DNA of 32,837 nt from Phycisphaerales bacterium (GCA_028291615.1 JAQGHM010000392.1:1-32837); one strand, 5' to 3'; counted from the stretch's first letter, positions 1-8,086 are shown. Notes: generated from the sequence alone by a model not told the origin. A program made the numbers and translations.

Positions 1-50
1 CGGGTCACGGAGTGACCCGCGGCTCGCACGGAGGCTCGCCCTCCCACATG
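1..50. repeat. Hairpin and repeat-like intergenic sequence at the left edge
   Basis: The first 19 bases form a hairpin with an 8-bp stem (CGGGTCAC / GTGACCCG) and a 3-nt loop. A GC-rich segment with the look of a dispersed planctomycete intergenic repeat (GGCTCGCACGGAGGCTCGCC) follows. It lies just past the 3' end of the minus-strand gene ending at 62, so it could act in transcription stop, but there is no T-tract. Dispersal in the genome is a guess from style; only one copy is visible here. Confidence 0.35.
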
Positions 51-61
51 CGATTGCACGA

Positions 62-811
62 TTACTGTTTGGCGGGTTCGGCGTTCCAGACTTTGATGTC
101 ATCGAAGAGGCCGTCCTTGCCGGCTACGCCGAGCTCGATCTTGGACTTGGTCTCGTGGGCGATGCCGGGGGATTTGAGGAAGGCGGCGGGTTTGCCGTCG
201 ATCGTGACGCGCATGGTGTCGCCGACCGTCTCGACGACCAGCGTGTACCACTTGCCGGCCTCGAGCTTGTCGGCGAGCGGATAGGTGACGCTCTTGCCCT
301 TGAGGAGGGCGGCGCGCTCGGCCTTCTTGGCGGGGTCTTTCATCTCGTAGATGTCGTTGCGCATCGAGCCTTCTTTTTCGTCGATGATGGAGACGCCGCT
401 CTGGCGGACCTGGGCGCGGCAGAGGTGGCCGTAGTGCGAGCCGGTGTACTTGCGGTCGTCGAACTCGACGTCGATCATCGATGCGCCTTCGAAGCGGATC
501 TTGACCTCGACGACGCTGTCCTTGGTCGGAAGCTCAAGCCCGTGGACGGCGGCGTGGGGGGTGACGGCGGGCTTGCCGTTTTCGGCGGGGGCGGTCTTGT
601 CGCGCGTCTGCGTGCCCTTGAGCACGCCCTTCTCGGCGGCGAAGGTGGGGACGACCTTGTGCCAGGGCTTGGCGGGCTCGGTGCCTTCGAAGTCGTCGGA
701 GAAGAGGAGTTCTTTTTTGTTGGCGATCGAGTTGGCGGGGATGGCGGGCAGATCCGCGGCGAAGGTGGCGGAGGCGATGAGGAGGCAGGCTAGCGTAAGT
801 AAAAGTCGCAT
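62..811 (-). CDS. Secreted concanavalin-like (LamG/DUF1080-type) protein
   Basis: This 249-residue protein has a clear signal peptide (residues 1-18, cleavage near ATFA-AD). The mature part shows the alternating strands of a concanavalin-like beta-sandwich: LLFSDDFEG near residue 35, VVEVKIRFEG, GKWYTLVVETVGDTMRVTIDG near 185-210, and the closing GLFDDIKVWN. The pattern resembles the DUF1080/3-keto-disaccharide hydrolase and LamG families common in planctomycetes, where such proteins bind or process glycans outside the cytoplasm. I see no catalytic signature I can name, so a binding role is as likely as an enzymatic one. It is divergent from the DUF1549/DUF1553 gene across about 200 bp. GGAAC 8 nt upstream is a weak ribosome site. 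The fold call is good; the function is open. Confidence 0.75.
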   Translation of the reverse strand: MRLLLTLACLLIASATFAADLPAIPANSIANKKELLFSDDFEGTEPAKPWHKVVPTFAAEKGVLKGTQTRDKTAPAENGKPAVTPHAAVHGLELPTKDSVVEVKIRFEGASMIDVEFDDRKYTGSHYGHLCRAQVRQSGVSIIDEKEGSMRNDIYEMKDPAKKAERAALLKGKSVTYPLADKLEAGKWYTLVVETVGDTMRVTIDGKPAAFLKSPGIAHETKSKIELGVAGKDGLFDDIKVWNAEPAKQ

Positions 812-948
812 TGGTTATGTTCCAGCTAAAGAATGGAGAGCCGTCAAAACCGCCCCGGTGGCGGCCCGAAACAGGCGATCTCAAGGCGGGAGTCTATCGT
901 ATACAAGCCTGGGTGGGCAATTTCGAAGGTAGGGGCATTGGCGTTTAC

Positions 949-983
949 TATAATCGCCTCAACACCCGCGCTGGCGCGCGGGT
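949..983 (+). promoter_or_regulatory. Perfect -10 box followed by a 5' leader stem-loop
   Basis: TATAAT occurs at 949-954 in an otherwise GC-rich gap, upstream of the DUF1549/DUF1553 gene. No good -35 is visible at 16-18 bp. Starting about where transcription would begin, ACCCGCGC (964-971), loop TGGC and GCGCGGGT (976-983) make a perfect 8-bp stem with a tetraloop, so the mRNA 5' end would carry a stable hairpin about 28 nt before the start codon. This could protect the transcript or affect translation. The promoter is inferred from the hexamer alone. Confidence 0.4.
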
Positions 984-1011
984 AAAAGTCCGGGAGATGC
1001 CCATTCTACTT

Positions 1012-4000
1012 ATGATAAACCGCGCCTTCCTTCTCCTGATCGCGTTCCTCGTCGCTGCCCCCGTGCGCGCTGCCACACCGCCGAGCCCCGAGGCGATCGA
1101 CTACTTCGAGAAGAACATCCGTCCGATCCTCGTGGATACGTGCTACAAGTGTCATTCGGCGCAGTCGGAGAAGTTGAAGGGGGGGCTTTACGTTGATTCG
1201 CCGTACGGGTTGCGGACGGGGGGGAAGACCGGGCCGGCGATCGTGCCGGGGGAGCCGGAGAAATCCCTGCTGATCAAGGCGGTTCGGTACGCGGATGAAG
1301 ATTTGCAGATGCCGCCCAAGGAGCAGCTTTCCAAGGCGCAGGTGGCGGCGCTGGAGACGTGGGTGAAGATGGGGGCGCCTGATCCGCGGCCTGATCCTGC
1401 GACTGCGGGGAGCAGGGTGGCTGAAGCGACCCCGCCGGCGGCGACGAAGCTTTCGCTGGCGGAGTCTAAGAATTTCTGGTCCTTCAAGCGGCCGGTGATG
1501 CCGGCTGTTCCCGTGGTCAAAGGCGATTGGGCGAAGTCGCCGGTGGATGCATTCATCATCGATAAGCTGTCGGCCAGCGGGATGCAGCCTGCGGCGGCGG
1601 CAGATAAGCGGACGCTCATCCGCCGCGCGACGTTCGATCTGACGGGTCTTCCCCCTACTGCGGCCGATGTTGCGGCGTATGAGGCTGATAATTCGGCGAA
1701 TGCGTTGGAGAAGGTTTTGGATCGGCTGCTGGCATCTCCGGCTTACGGGCAGCGGTGGGCCCGGCACTGGCTTGACGTGGCGCGGTATGCGGACACGAAG
1801 GGGTATGTTTTTCAGGAAGAGCGGCGGTATCCGTTTGCGTACACGTATCGCGACTGGGTGGTCTCGGCGTTGAACCAGGATATGCCTTACGATCAGTTCC
1901 TGATCAATCAGATCGCGGCGGACCGGGTTGTGGCGGAGGATCCGAAGGCTGACAAGGCGAACCTGGCGGCGATGGGGTTTCTCACGGTCGGCCGGCGGTT
2001 TCTGAATAATCAGTCGGACATCATCGATGATCGGCTGGACGTGCTGTCGCGCGGGACGATGGGGCTGACGGTTGCGTGTGCGCGGTGCCACGATCATAAG
2101 TTCGATCCGATTCCGGCTGCGGACTATTACAGTCTCTATGGCGTGTTCGCTTCCAGCAGCGAGCCTAAGGACCCGCCGCTGCTGGCGGCGGGGGCTGAGA
2201 AATCGCCGCAGACGATTGAGTACGAGAAGGAACTGGCGACGCGCGAGGCGGCGATCGTGAAGTTTAAAGAAGATCGCTTGGAGAAGGCGGTTGCGCCGCT
2301 GAAGAGCGCGGCTAGCATCCAGGCATACCTTTTGGCAGCGAGCAAGCCGCGCGGGGCGGGGGACGCTTCTGCGGACAATGCGAAGCTGAACCGATTTGCC
2401 ATCCGACGCTGGCGGACGTTTTTGGATGAGACGGCGGCGAGTAAGGATGCGGTCTTCGCGCCGTGGCATAAGATCGCTGCGCTGCCGGAGAAGGAGTTCG
2501 CGGCGAAGGCGCCGGAGATTCTTGAGACGTTTATTGCCGACGAGAAGAAGCCGCTTAATCCGGATCTGGCTAAGGCGCTTTCGGCTAAGCCGCTCGCCTC
2601 GCTCGCGGACGTCGCGAGTGCATACGCGAGCTTCGTTGAAGGGGAGATCGCGAATCCGAAATCCGCGGTCGCGACCGCGCCCAACTTTCCGACCAATATC
2701 TCGCTGGCCAACGTTGAATCTGTTTTCACCGGCGACGACCGTGGAGCTTACAACGGCCTGCTGCAGAAGCGCGACGCCGTTACGGCTACGCATCCTGGCG
2801 CGCCCGCGCGGGCGATGGTGATGGTTGATGCGCCGACGCCGGTGAATCCTGTGATCTTCAAGCGCGGCAACCCGGGGATGCCGGGAGCGGCGGTGCCGCG
2901 GCAGTTCCTGGCGTGTGTCGCTGGAGATGCTCGTCAGCCGTTTAAGGAAGGGTCCGGGCGACTGGAGCTCGCGCGGGCGATCGCTTCTAAAGATAATCCG
3001 CTTACAGCGCGCGTGTTCGTCAATCGCGTCTGGCTGCAGCATTTTGGCAAGGCCCTGGTGCGCACGCCCAGCGACTTTGGCATTCGCGGCGAGCGGCCGA
3101 CGCATCCCGAACTGCTCGATTATCTGGCCGTCAACTTCATGCAGAACGGTTGGAGCATCAAGCGGCTGCACAAGACGATCATGCTGTCGGCTGCGTACCA
3201 GCAGTCGAGTGTTGCTTCGACCAAGGCGCTGCAGGACGATTCGGAAAATCGCCTGATCTCGCACCAGAACCGGCAGCGGTTGGATTTTGAAGCGTTGCGC
3301 GATTCCTTGCTGTTCGCGTCGGGGGAGCTTGACCAGAGCGTCGGCGGGCGGGCAGTGGATATCCTCGCCCAGCCGTTCTCGCACAGGCGCACGATTTACG
3401 GGTTTATCGATCGCCAGAATTTGCCGAGCATGTTCCGCGCGTTCGACTTTGCCAGCCCGGATCAGCATGCGCCGATGCGGTTTGCCAATACGGTGCCGCA
3501 GCAGGCGCTGTTTATGATGAACAGCCCGTTCATCATCGAACAATCGCGCGCCTTGGCAGGCGGGGTCGCTTCAGCAACCCTATCCCCCGAGCAAAAGATC
3601 CGCACCCTCTACCAAAAGGTCTTCGCGCGCAACCCGTCACAAGACGAAATCAAGCTGGGTCTCTCCTTCATCAACGCCGAAACGTCTCCGTCGACACTTG
3701 CAACTTCGCACGCCCCGCTCTGGCAATACGGATACGGCGCTTACGACGAGTCTGCCCAGCGCCTTACCACGTTCACGCCCCTGCCCTTTTACACCGGCGC
3801 CGCGTGGCAGGGGGGGAAGGCGCTGCCGGATCTGAAGCTGGGATATTGCCTGCTGACGCCGCAGGGAGGGCATGCGGGGAACGATCTTGCGCACGCGGTG
3901 GTGCGACGCTGGACGGCGCCGCGCGACGGGGCGATTGCCGTCAGCGGCACTCTGGCCCATACGTCGGCAAACGGCGATGGCGTTCGGGGGCGGATTGTCT

Positions 4001-4329
4001 CTTCGCGTATTGGCGAGCTGGCTTCGTTGACGGTGCATAACAAGTCGGCCCAGACGCAGCTTGAAACGCTGGACGTCAAGGCGGGCGAGACGCTGGACTT
4101 CATCGTGGATTGTCGAACGTCGGTCACGTCGGATTCGTTCACCTGGCCGGTGATCGTGAAGATGAAGAACCTTCCCGAAGGGATTGCGGGCGGTGAAGAC
4201 ACGCTGGAGTGGAATTCCGTCACGGACTTCGCCGGCCCGCAAACCGCGGCGCCGATGACGCCGCTGACGCCGTGGGAAAAATATGCCCAGATCCTTCTAG
4301 AGACTAACGAGTTTGTCTTTGTAGATTAA
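1012..4329 (+). CDS. Secreted planctomycete cytochrome-like DUF1549/DUF1553 protein with inserted beta domain
   Basis: About 1105 residues starting at ATG 1012, which begins a clean signal peptide (residues 1-20); ATG 997 in frame is the alternative, and GGGAG at 992-996 fits neither perfectly. The open frame continues upstream to 811, but that part is not protein-like. Domains: planctomycete cytochrome c-type region with CYKCH at residues 44-48 (haem-binding CxxCH); DUF1549 at about 175-380 (YGQRWARHWLDVARYADTKG); DUF1553 at about 650-890, completed by the usual C-terminal LLETNEFVFVD. Between the last two DUF1553 parts lies an extra region of about 190 residues (about 893-1086) rich in short strands. 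The family is hugely expanded in planctomycetes and usually paired with a DUF1501 gene, as here; a role in oxidative or electron-transfer steps of glycan breakdown is suspected but unproven. Confidence 0.88.
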   Translation: MINRAFLLLIAFLVAAPVRAATPPSPEAIDYFEKNIRPILVDTCYKCHSAQSEKLKGGLYVDSPYGLRTGGKTGPAIVPGEPEKSLLIKAVRYADEDLQMPPKEQLSKAQVAALETWVKMGAPDPRPDPATAGSRVAEATPPAATKLSLAESKNFWSFKRPVMPAVPVVKGDWAKSPVDAFIIDKLSASGMQPAAAADKRTLIRRATFDLTGLPPTAADVAAYEADNSANALEKVLDRLLASPAYGQRWARHWLDVARYADTKGYVFQEERRYPFAYTYRDWVVSALNQDMPYDQFLINQIAADRVVAEDPKADKANLAAMGFLTVGRRFLNNQSDIIDDRLDVLSRGTMGLTVACARCHDHKFDPIPAADYYSLYGVFASSSEPKDPPLLAAGAEKSPQTIEYEKELATREAAIVKFKEDRLEKAVAPLKSAASIQAYLLAASKPRGAGDASADNAKLNRFAIRRWRTFLDETAASKDAVFAPWHKIAALPEKEFAAKAPEILETFIADEKKPLNPDLAKALSAKPLASLADVASAYASFVEGEIANPKSAVATAPNFPTNISLANVESVFTGDDRGAYNGLLQKRDAVTATHPGAPARAMVMVDAPTPVNPVIFKRGNPGMPGAAVPRQFLACVAGDARQPFKEGSGRLELARAIASKDNPLTARVFVNRVWLQHFGKALVRTPSDFGIRGERPTHPELLDYLAVNFMQNGWSIKRLHKTIMLSAAYQQSSVASTKALQDDSENRLISHQNRQRLDFEALRDSLLFASGELDQSVGGRAVDILAQPFSHRRTIYGFIDRQNLPSMFRAFDFASPDQHAPMRFANTVPQQALFMMNSPFIIEQSRALAGGVASATLSPEQKIRTLYQKVFARNPSQDEIKLGLSFINAETSPSTLATSHAPLWQYGYGAYDESAQRLTTFTPLPFYTGAAWQGGKALPDLKLGYCLLTPQGGHAGNDLAHAVVRRWTAPRDGAIAVSGTLAHTSANGDGVRGRIVSSRIGELASLTVHNKSAQTQLETLDVKAGETLDFIVDCRTSVTSDSFTWPVIVKMKNLPEGIAGGEDTLEWNSVTDFAGPQTAAPMTPLTPWEKYAQILLETNEFVFVD

Positions 4330-4370
4330 CCGTGCATTCACGTAGGATTCGCTTCAGCGGACGGAAACTT

Positions 4371-5837
4371 ATGTCGCAGTACGATCATCGCCCGCAACTT
4401 CAAGACCAGTTTCTCACCCGACGCCAGATGCTCCAGCGCACGGGGATGGGACTGGGCGCTCTTGCGCTGGGGGCGCTGTTTCCAGAGATCAGCGGTGCCG
4501 CCACCGCCGCCCCGATCAGCAATTCCGTCAACCCGTTGCTTCCCAAGGGCCCGCACTTTGCCCCCAAGGCCAAGCGGATCATCCACCTCTTCCTCAACGG
4601 CGGGCCGAGCCAGGTGGATACGTTTGACCCCAAGCCGTCGCTCACCAAGTACCATGGCCAGACGCTGCCGGGCGAGTACCTGAAGACCGAGCGCAAGACG
4701 GGGGCGGCGTTCAAGTCGCCGTATGCGTTTAAGAAATACGGGCAATCCGGCATCGAGGTGTCAGAGATCTTTTCCAACGTCGCGCAGAACGTGGACGACA
4801 TGTGCATCATCCGCTCGATGCACGCGGACGTGCCCAATCACGAGCCGTCGCTGCTGCTGATGAACTGCGGCGAGGCGCGGCTGATCCGGCCTTCGATGGG
4901 TTCTTGGCTTACCTATGGCCTGGGGACGGATAACCAGAACCTGCCCGGATTTGTCGTGATGTGCCCCGGAGGTTACCCGATTCAGGAATCGCAGAACTGG
5001 CAATCCGGTTTTCTGCCCGGCATCTACCAGGGCACCTACATCGACACGAAGAATACTGAGCTCGACAAGCTGATCGAGCACATTCGCAACAAGTACGAGA
5101 ACAAGACCCAACAGCGCCGGCAGCTTGATTTGTTGCTGCAGCTCAATGACAAGCACCTGCAGGAGCGGCAGAAGGACGCGCAGCTCGAGGCGCGGATTCA
5201 GTCTTACGAGTTGGCGTATCGCATGCAGACGGAGGCAGCGGATGCGTTCGATATCAGCCGCGAGCCCGAGCACATCCGCGAGATGTATGGCGCGGAGAAG
5301 AGCACGCAGGCGAGGCAGATCCTGATCGCGCGCCGACTCGTCGAGCGCGGCGTGCGGTACGTGCAGGTGTGGCACGGGGACGGGCAGCCGTGGGACAACC
5401 ATGACGACATTGAGGTCAATCACCGCCGCCTGGCCAAGCAGTGCGACCAGGCAATGGGGGCGCTGATCAAGGATCTCAAGCAGCGCGGGATGCTGGAGGA
5501 TACGCTGGTGATGTGCGGCGGCGAGTTCGGCCGCACGCCGGTGGTGGAGTTGCCGACGCCGGGCTCGAACGCGGGGAAGATCAACGGTCGCGATCACAAT
5601 CATTATGGGTTTACATACTGGCTGGCGGGCGGCGGGGTGAAGGGCGGGTATGTACACGGTGCGACGGATGAATTCGGGTTCCGCGCGCAGGAGAAGCCGG
5701 TGCACGTGCATGACCTCCACGCGACGATCATGAAGCTGATGGGGTTTGATCACGAGAAGTTCACGTACCGGTATGCGGGGCGGGATTTCCGGCTGACGGA
5801 CGTGCATGGGACGGTGGTGAATGAAATTATCGCGTGA
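4371..5837 (+). CDS. Tat-exported DUF1501 (alkaline phosphatase/sulfatase-fold) protein
   Basis: 488 residues from ATG 4371; an in-frame GTG at 4332 would add 13 unlikely residues. The N-terminus has a twin-arginine signal (TRRQMLQRTGMGLGALALGA, residues 16-35), so it is probably exported folded. Hallmarks of DUF1501: HLFLNGGPSQVDTFDPKP near residue 75, MCGGEFGRTP near 385, the His-rich RDHNHYGFTYWLAGGGVKGG near 405, and HVHDLHATIMKLMG near the C-terminus. The family shares the alkaline-phosphatase-like metal-binding fold, but its substrate is not established. It follows the DUF1549/DUF1553 gene after 41 nt and is almost certainly co-transcribed; the two families are near-constant partners in planctomycete genomes. 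Length is normal and nothing is missing. Confidence 0.92.
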   Translation: MSQYDHRPQLQDQFLTRRQMLQRTGMGLGALALGALFPEISGAATAAPISNSVNPLLPKGPHFAPKAKRIIHLFLNGGPSQVDTFDPKPSLTKYHGQTLPGEYLKTERKTGAAFKSPYAFKKYGQSGIEVSEIFSNVAQNVDDMCIIRSMHADVPNHEPSLLLMNCGEARLIRPSMGSWLTYGLGTDNQNLPGFVVMCPGGYPIQESQNWQSGFLPGIYQGTYIDTKNTELDKLIEHIRNKYENKTQQRRQLDLLLQLNDKHLQERQKDAQLEARIQSYELAYRMQTEAADAFDISREPEHIREMYGAEKSTQARQILIARRLVERGVRYVQVWHGDGQPWDNHDDIEVNHRRLAKQCDQAMGALIKDLKQRGMLEDTLVMCGGEFGRTPVVELPTPGSNAGKINGRDHNHYGFTYWLAGGGVKGGYVHGATDEFGFRAQEKPVHVHDLHATIMKLMGFDHEKFTYRYAGRDFRLTDVHGTVVNEIIA

Positions 5838-5854
5838 TGTAGTCACCACCCCGA

Positions 5855-5890
5855 TTGACCGCGCTCACAAACGTCGCGAGAATATAAGCC
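5855..5890 (+). promoter_or_regulatory. Candidate leaderless promoter of hicB
   Basis: TTGACC (5855-5860), a 17-bp spacer and GAGAAT (5878-5883) stand 7 nt before the hicB ATG, so transcription would begin at or next to the start codon. There is no purine-rich ribosome site before this ATG. The hexamers are seen in the sequence; promoter activity is inferred. Confidence 0.45.
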
Positions 5891-6103
5891 ATGAGATTTC
5901 GCGTCCTGATCGAGCCCGATGAAGACGGCGTGTTCGTCGCCGAGTGCCCGACGCTCCCTGGATGCGTCTCTCAAGGCAACACTCGCGACGAGGCGATCGC
6001 CAACATCCGCGACGCAATCGGCGGTTATCTCAAGAGCCTTGAGAAGCATGGCGAGCCCGTTCCACTCCCAATTTCCGAGGAAATTGTCGAGGTCGCGACG
6101 TGA
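5891..6103 (+). CDS. hicB: Short HicB-like antitoxin
   Basis: This 70-residue protein has the HicB partial RNase H-like fold: MRFRVLIEPDEDGVFVAECPTLPGC at the N-terminus (quoted in parts: RFRVLIEPDEDG, FVAECPTLPGC), then TRDEAIANIRDAIGGYLKSL as the long helix. It should bind and neutralise the adjacent HicA toxin. Many HicB antitoxins carry a C-terminal helix-turn-helix or ribbon-helix-helix DNA-binding domain for autorepression; this one stops after the core fold, so autorepression would need another factor or does not occur. The gene overlaps hicA by 4 nt (GTGA), with the antitoxin first. No Shine-Dalgarno is seen, but a promoter sits 7 nt upstream. Confidence 0.9.
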   Translation: MRFRVLIEPDEDGVFVAECPTLPGCVSQGNTRDEAIANIRDAIGGYLKSLEKHGEPVPLPISEEIVEVAT

Positions 6104-6321
6104 GCAGATTGCCGGTTTGCTCTGGTCGCAATGCGGTCAAGGCCTTCTCCAAAGTTGGATATCTTCTCGACCATCAAACTGGCAGCCATATGATTCTGCG
6201 GCACCCGAACCGCCGCCGGTTGACGGTTCCCGATCATCATGAGTTGGCCAAAGGGACACTCCGATCATTGATTCGGGAAGCTGGGTTAACGGTCGATCAG
6301 TTCACTGCGTTGCTCGACTGA
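6100..6321 (+). CDS. hicA: HicA-like mRNA interferase toxin
   Basis: 73 residues starting with GTG at 6100, overlapping the hicB stop. It has the double-stranded-RNA-binding-like HicA features: GRNAVKAFSKVGYLLDHQTG, then GSHMILRHP with the expected catalytic histidine (His30 by count), then the VPDHHELAKGTLRSLIREAG helix. HicA toxins cleave mRNA and halt translation until HicB binds them. Its conserved core is intact, so the pair is probably functional. The 4-nt overlap implies coupled translation, giving antitoxin before toxin. Confidence 0.9.
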   Translation: MSRLPVCSGRNAVKAFSKVGYLLDHQTGSHMILRHPNRRRLTVPDHHELAKGTLRSLIREAGLTVDQFTALLD

Positions 6322-6351
6322 ATTCAAGAGCGATTCTGATAGGAATCAACA

Positions 6352-7278
6352 ATGCGTCGAATCGTCTTCGTTCTAAGCATTGCCCTCGTCGGCCTCGTCG
6401 GCCTCGTCGGCCTCGTCGGCCTTGCCGCCGCTCCGGCCGTCGAGGCGCCGCCACAGCAGCAGCAGGTCGATCGTTGGTCCACGCTTCCCGCCAAGCCGCA
6501 ACCGCTGCTGGTTCATAAGACGTTTCGTTCAAAATCCATGGATGCGGAGGTGGGGTACAACCTTTACCTGCCGCCCGGTTACGACGCTGACGCGGCGACT
6601 CGTTACCCCGTGCTTTACTGGCTTCATGGGATGAACCAGTCGGAGTCCACGGATCAATATCCGATTCGCTACCTCGACGACGCGATCAAGGCGAAAGCCG
6701 TTAAGCCGATGATCGTCGTTTACGCTTCGGGCGGGCAGCGGACTTATTACACGGACAATCCGGGCATCCATTGCATGCCGGAGACTTCGATTATCGAGGA
6801 GTTGATTCCGCTGATCGACGCGACCTGTCGCACTAGTGCGGTTCGCGAGCAGCGTGCGATCGCGGGGATGTCGATGGGCGGATTTGGATCGCTCAAGTTC
6901 GCGTTCAAGCACCCGGAATTGTTTTCTTCTGTGACGGCGTTTGCGCCGGGGATTCGCGATCAGGAATCGTTTGCGAAGGATCGGCCTGACATCCTGCTGC
7001 GGATGTTTGGGAATGATGCGAAGAACTATGCGGCGAACCACCCCGCGACGTGGTTGAAGACGAATTTGAAGGAGATCAAGGGGAAATTGCCGGTGTCGCT
7101 GTATGTGGGAACGAAGGATTATCTGCTGGCGGGGTCACGGTCGCTTCATCAGATGATGACGGAGATGGGGGTCGAGCATGCTTATCAGGAGTTTGAGGGG
7201 GTTACGCATAATCTTTCGCAGTATTCTGCGCAGACGAAGGCTGTCCCGTTTGTTTTTGCGGCGGAGCATTTTCGATGA
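6352..7278 (+). CDS. Secreted esterase D/feruloyl-esterase-like alpha/beta hydrolase
   Basis: 308 residues; AGGA 7 nt before ATG 6352 supports the start. The signal peptide (1-27) contains four perfect 9-bp DNA repeats that give LVG triplets. The mature enzyme belongs to the esterase D (PF00756) group: VGYNLYLPPGYD, then YPVLYWLHG, then the nucleophile elbow GMSMGG with Ser174. Asp256 (GTKDYLL) and His286 (GVTHNLSQY) are good candidates for the rest of the catalytic triad. Family members hydrolyse acyl or feruloyl esters on carbohydrates, or act as S-formylglutathione hydrolases; export favours a carbohydrate ester substrate, matching the polysaccharide theme. The gene stands alone between hicA and the convergent pilin-like operon. 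Confidence 0.85.
   Translation: MRRIVFVLSIALVGLVGLVGLVGLAAAPAVEAPPQQQQVDRWSTLPAKPQPLLVHKTFRSKSMDAEVGYNLYLPPGYDADAATRYPVLYWLHGMNQSESTDQYPIRYLDDAIKAKAVKPMIVVYASGGQRTYYTDNPGIHCMPETSIIEELIPLIDATCRTSAVREQRAIAGMSMGGFGSLKFAFKHPELFSSVTAFAPGIRDQESFAKDRPDILLRMFGNDAKNYAANHPATWLKTNLKEIKGKLPVSLYVGTKDYLLAGSRSLHQMMTEMGVEHAYQEFEGVTHNLSQYSAQTKAVPFVFAAEHFR
6385..6420 (+). repeat. Four tandem 9-bp units inside the signal peptide
   Basis: CTCGTCGGC is repeated four times without a mismatch, immediately followed by a degenerate fifth (CTTGCCGCC). Each unit encodes Leu-Val-Gly and the array forms the hydrophobic core of the esterase signal peptide. Gain or loss of a unit keeps the frame and only changes hydrophobic length by three residues. 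Confidence 0.9.
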
Positions 7279-7292
7279 GGGGGTGGGACGCT

Positions 7293-7306
7293 CTGGGCAA
7301 GCCCAG
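7293..7306. terminator. Hairpin between convergent genes
   Basis: CTGGGC-AA-GCCCAG is a perfect 6-bp inverted repeat in the 44-bp gap between the convergent esterase and GspK-like genes. Its place suits a bidirectional terminator, but the loop is very short and no real T-tract follows on either strand (only TAAAA to the right), so the call is weak. Confidence 0.3.
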
Positions 7307-7322
7307 CGGCTAAAAGGTGAGG

Positions 7323-7646
7323 TTATTCCTGAAGCGTTCGGGCGCGGCCGTATTGCGCTTCGATTGCGACGTGCTTTGCACGGATCGTTACCTTTAGCTT
7401 AGCGCCGGCTTCGACGAGTTCCTCGGGGAGGGGGATGTTTTGGTCAACGTCGCCGGTCTGTTGCGCGGCGATCTGGAGGCCGACCAGCACGAGTTGCTCG
7501 ACTTGGGCCTGCTCGCGGGCGGCGGTTGCCTGGCGGGCGGCGGTGCCGAGGCGCGTGGTCAGGGCGGCCAGGGCGACGGCGACCAGCGCGATCATCATGA
7601 CGGCCAGCGTCGTTACGAACGCGGGGCGGGTAGTTTTTCGCTTCAT
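7323..7646 (-). CDS. Small GspK/PilX-like minor pseudopilin candidate
   Basis: 107 residues from ATG 7646, which overlaps the upstream stop by 4 nt (ATGA); an in-frame ATG at 7763 exists, but the coupled start is far better. A short basic leader (MKRKTTRP) precedes a hydrophobic helix (AFVTTLAVMMIALVAVALAA) without the usual Glu at mature position 5, as in GspK and PilX. The rest (TRLGTAARQATAAREQAQVEQ) continues as an amphipathic helix followed by a short strand region. True GspK proteins are about 300 residues, so this is only the pilin-like head. As last gene of the operon after I-like and J-like genes, it takes the K position. The family call rests on position and hydrophobic pattern. Confidence 0.55.
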   Translation of the reverse strand: MKRKTTRPAFVTTLAVMMIALVAVALAALTTRLGTAARQATAAREQAQVEQLVLVGLQIAAQQTGDVDQNIPLPEELVEAGAKLKVTIRAKHVAIEAQYGRARTLQE

Positions 7647-8086
7647 TTCGCACCGCCCTTCGTCGTCGATGGGGCTTGCCTGAGCAGCGCGATCTCTGCG
7701 CCGCGGCGGCTTACCACGAGCCATGAGCCCTGGCGTTCGAAGCTCAGGTTTAAGGCGGTCCATTGTTGTTCGGAATCCTTGTCGGTGCGTTTCAGGTCGT
7801 CGTCCGGCAGGGTTTGCCAGGTCACGTCCGTGCCTTCAGCAGTAAGGTGTACGGTTGACTTGTCGGGCGTCTCTACCTTTGCGGCTTGCCAGACTTCGGC
7901 GCGCAGCGCGGTCATGGCCTGTTCTAGCCGCAGCAGGTCTTCCTGCTCTTTGGCGGCGCGGGCGGAGGTCTGCACCGACAGGCGGAAGACGCGGTCGGCG
8001 ACGATCACGAAAGCGCCCATCAGGCCGAGCACGAGCAGCATCTGCACCAGCATGAACGCGCGGCGTGGTTGGTGACGCTTGTTCAT
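7643..8086 (-). CDS. GspJ-like minor pseudopilin
   Basis: 147 residues from ATG 8086, coupled by a 4-nt overlap to the preceding gene, whose last codons contain the ribosome site GGAGGTG. The leader MNKRHQPRRA is followed by a type IV pilin N-helix (FMLVQMLLVLGLMGAFVIVA), with prepilin peptidase cleavage expected at Ala10-Phe11. Mature position 5 is Gln15 instead of the near-invariant Glu. The remainder has an alpha-helical arm (DLLRLEQAMTALRAEVWQA) and a beta-rich C-terminal part (TVHLTAEGTDVTWQTL, SFERQGSWLVVSRRG) as in GspJ. It would sit at the tip of a pseudopilus in the inner membrane and periplasm. Confidence 0.65.
   Translation of the reverse strand: MNKRHQPRRAFMLVQMLLVLGLMGAFVIVADRVFRLSVQTSARAAKEQEDLLRLEQAMTALRAEVWQAAKVETPDKSTVHLTAEGTDVTWQTLPDDDLKRTDKDSEQQWTALNLSFERQGSWLVVSRRGAEIALLRQAPSTTKGGAK

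Noticed and set aside
811-1011. N-terminal extension of the DUF1549/DUF1553 protein to 811
   Set aside because: The first 67 codons do not look like a protein start, and a clean signal peptide begins at 1012.
1006-3543. 845-codon open frame on the minus strand
   Set aside because: It is antisense to the DUF1549/DUF1553 gene, Arg-rich and without any domain; long antisense frames are expected in high-GC DNA.
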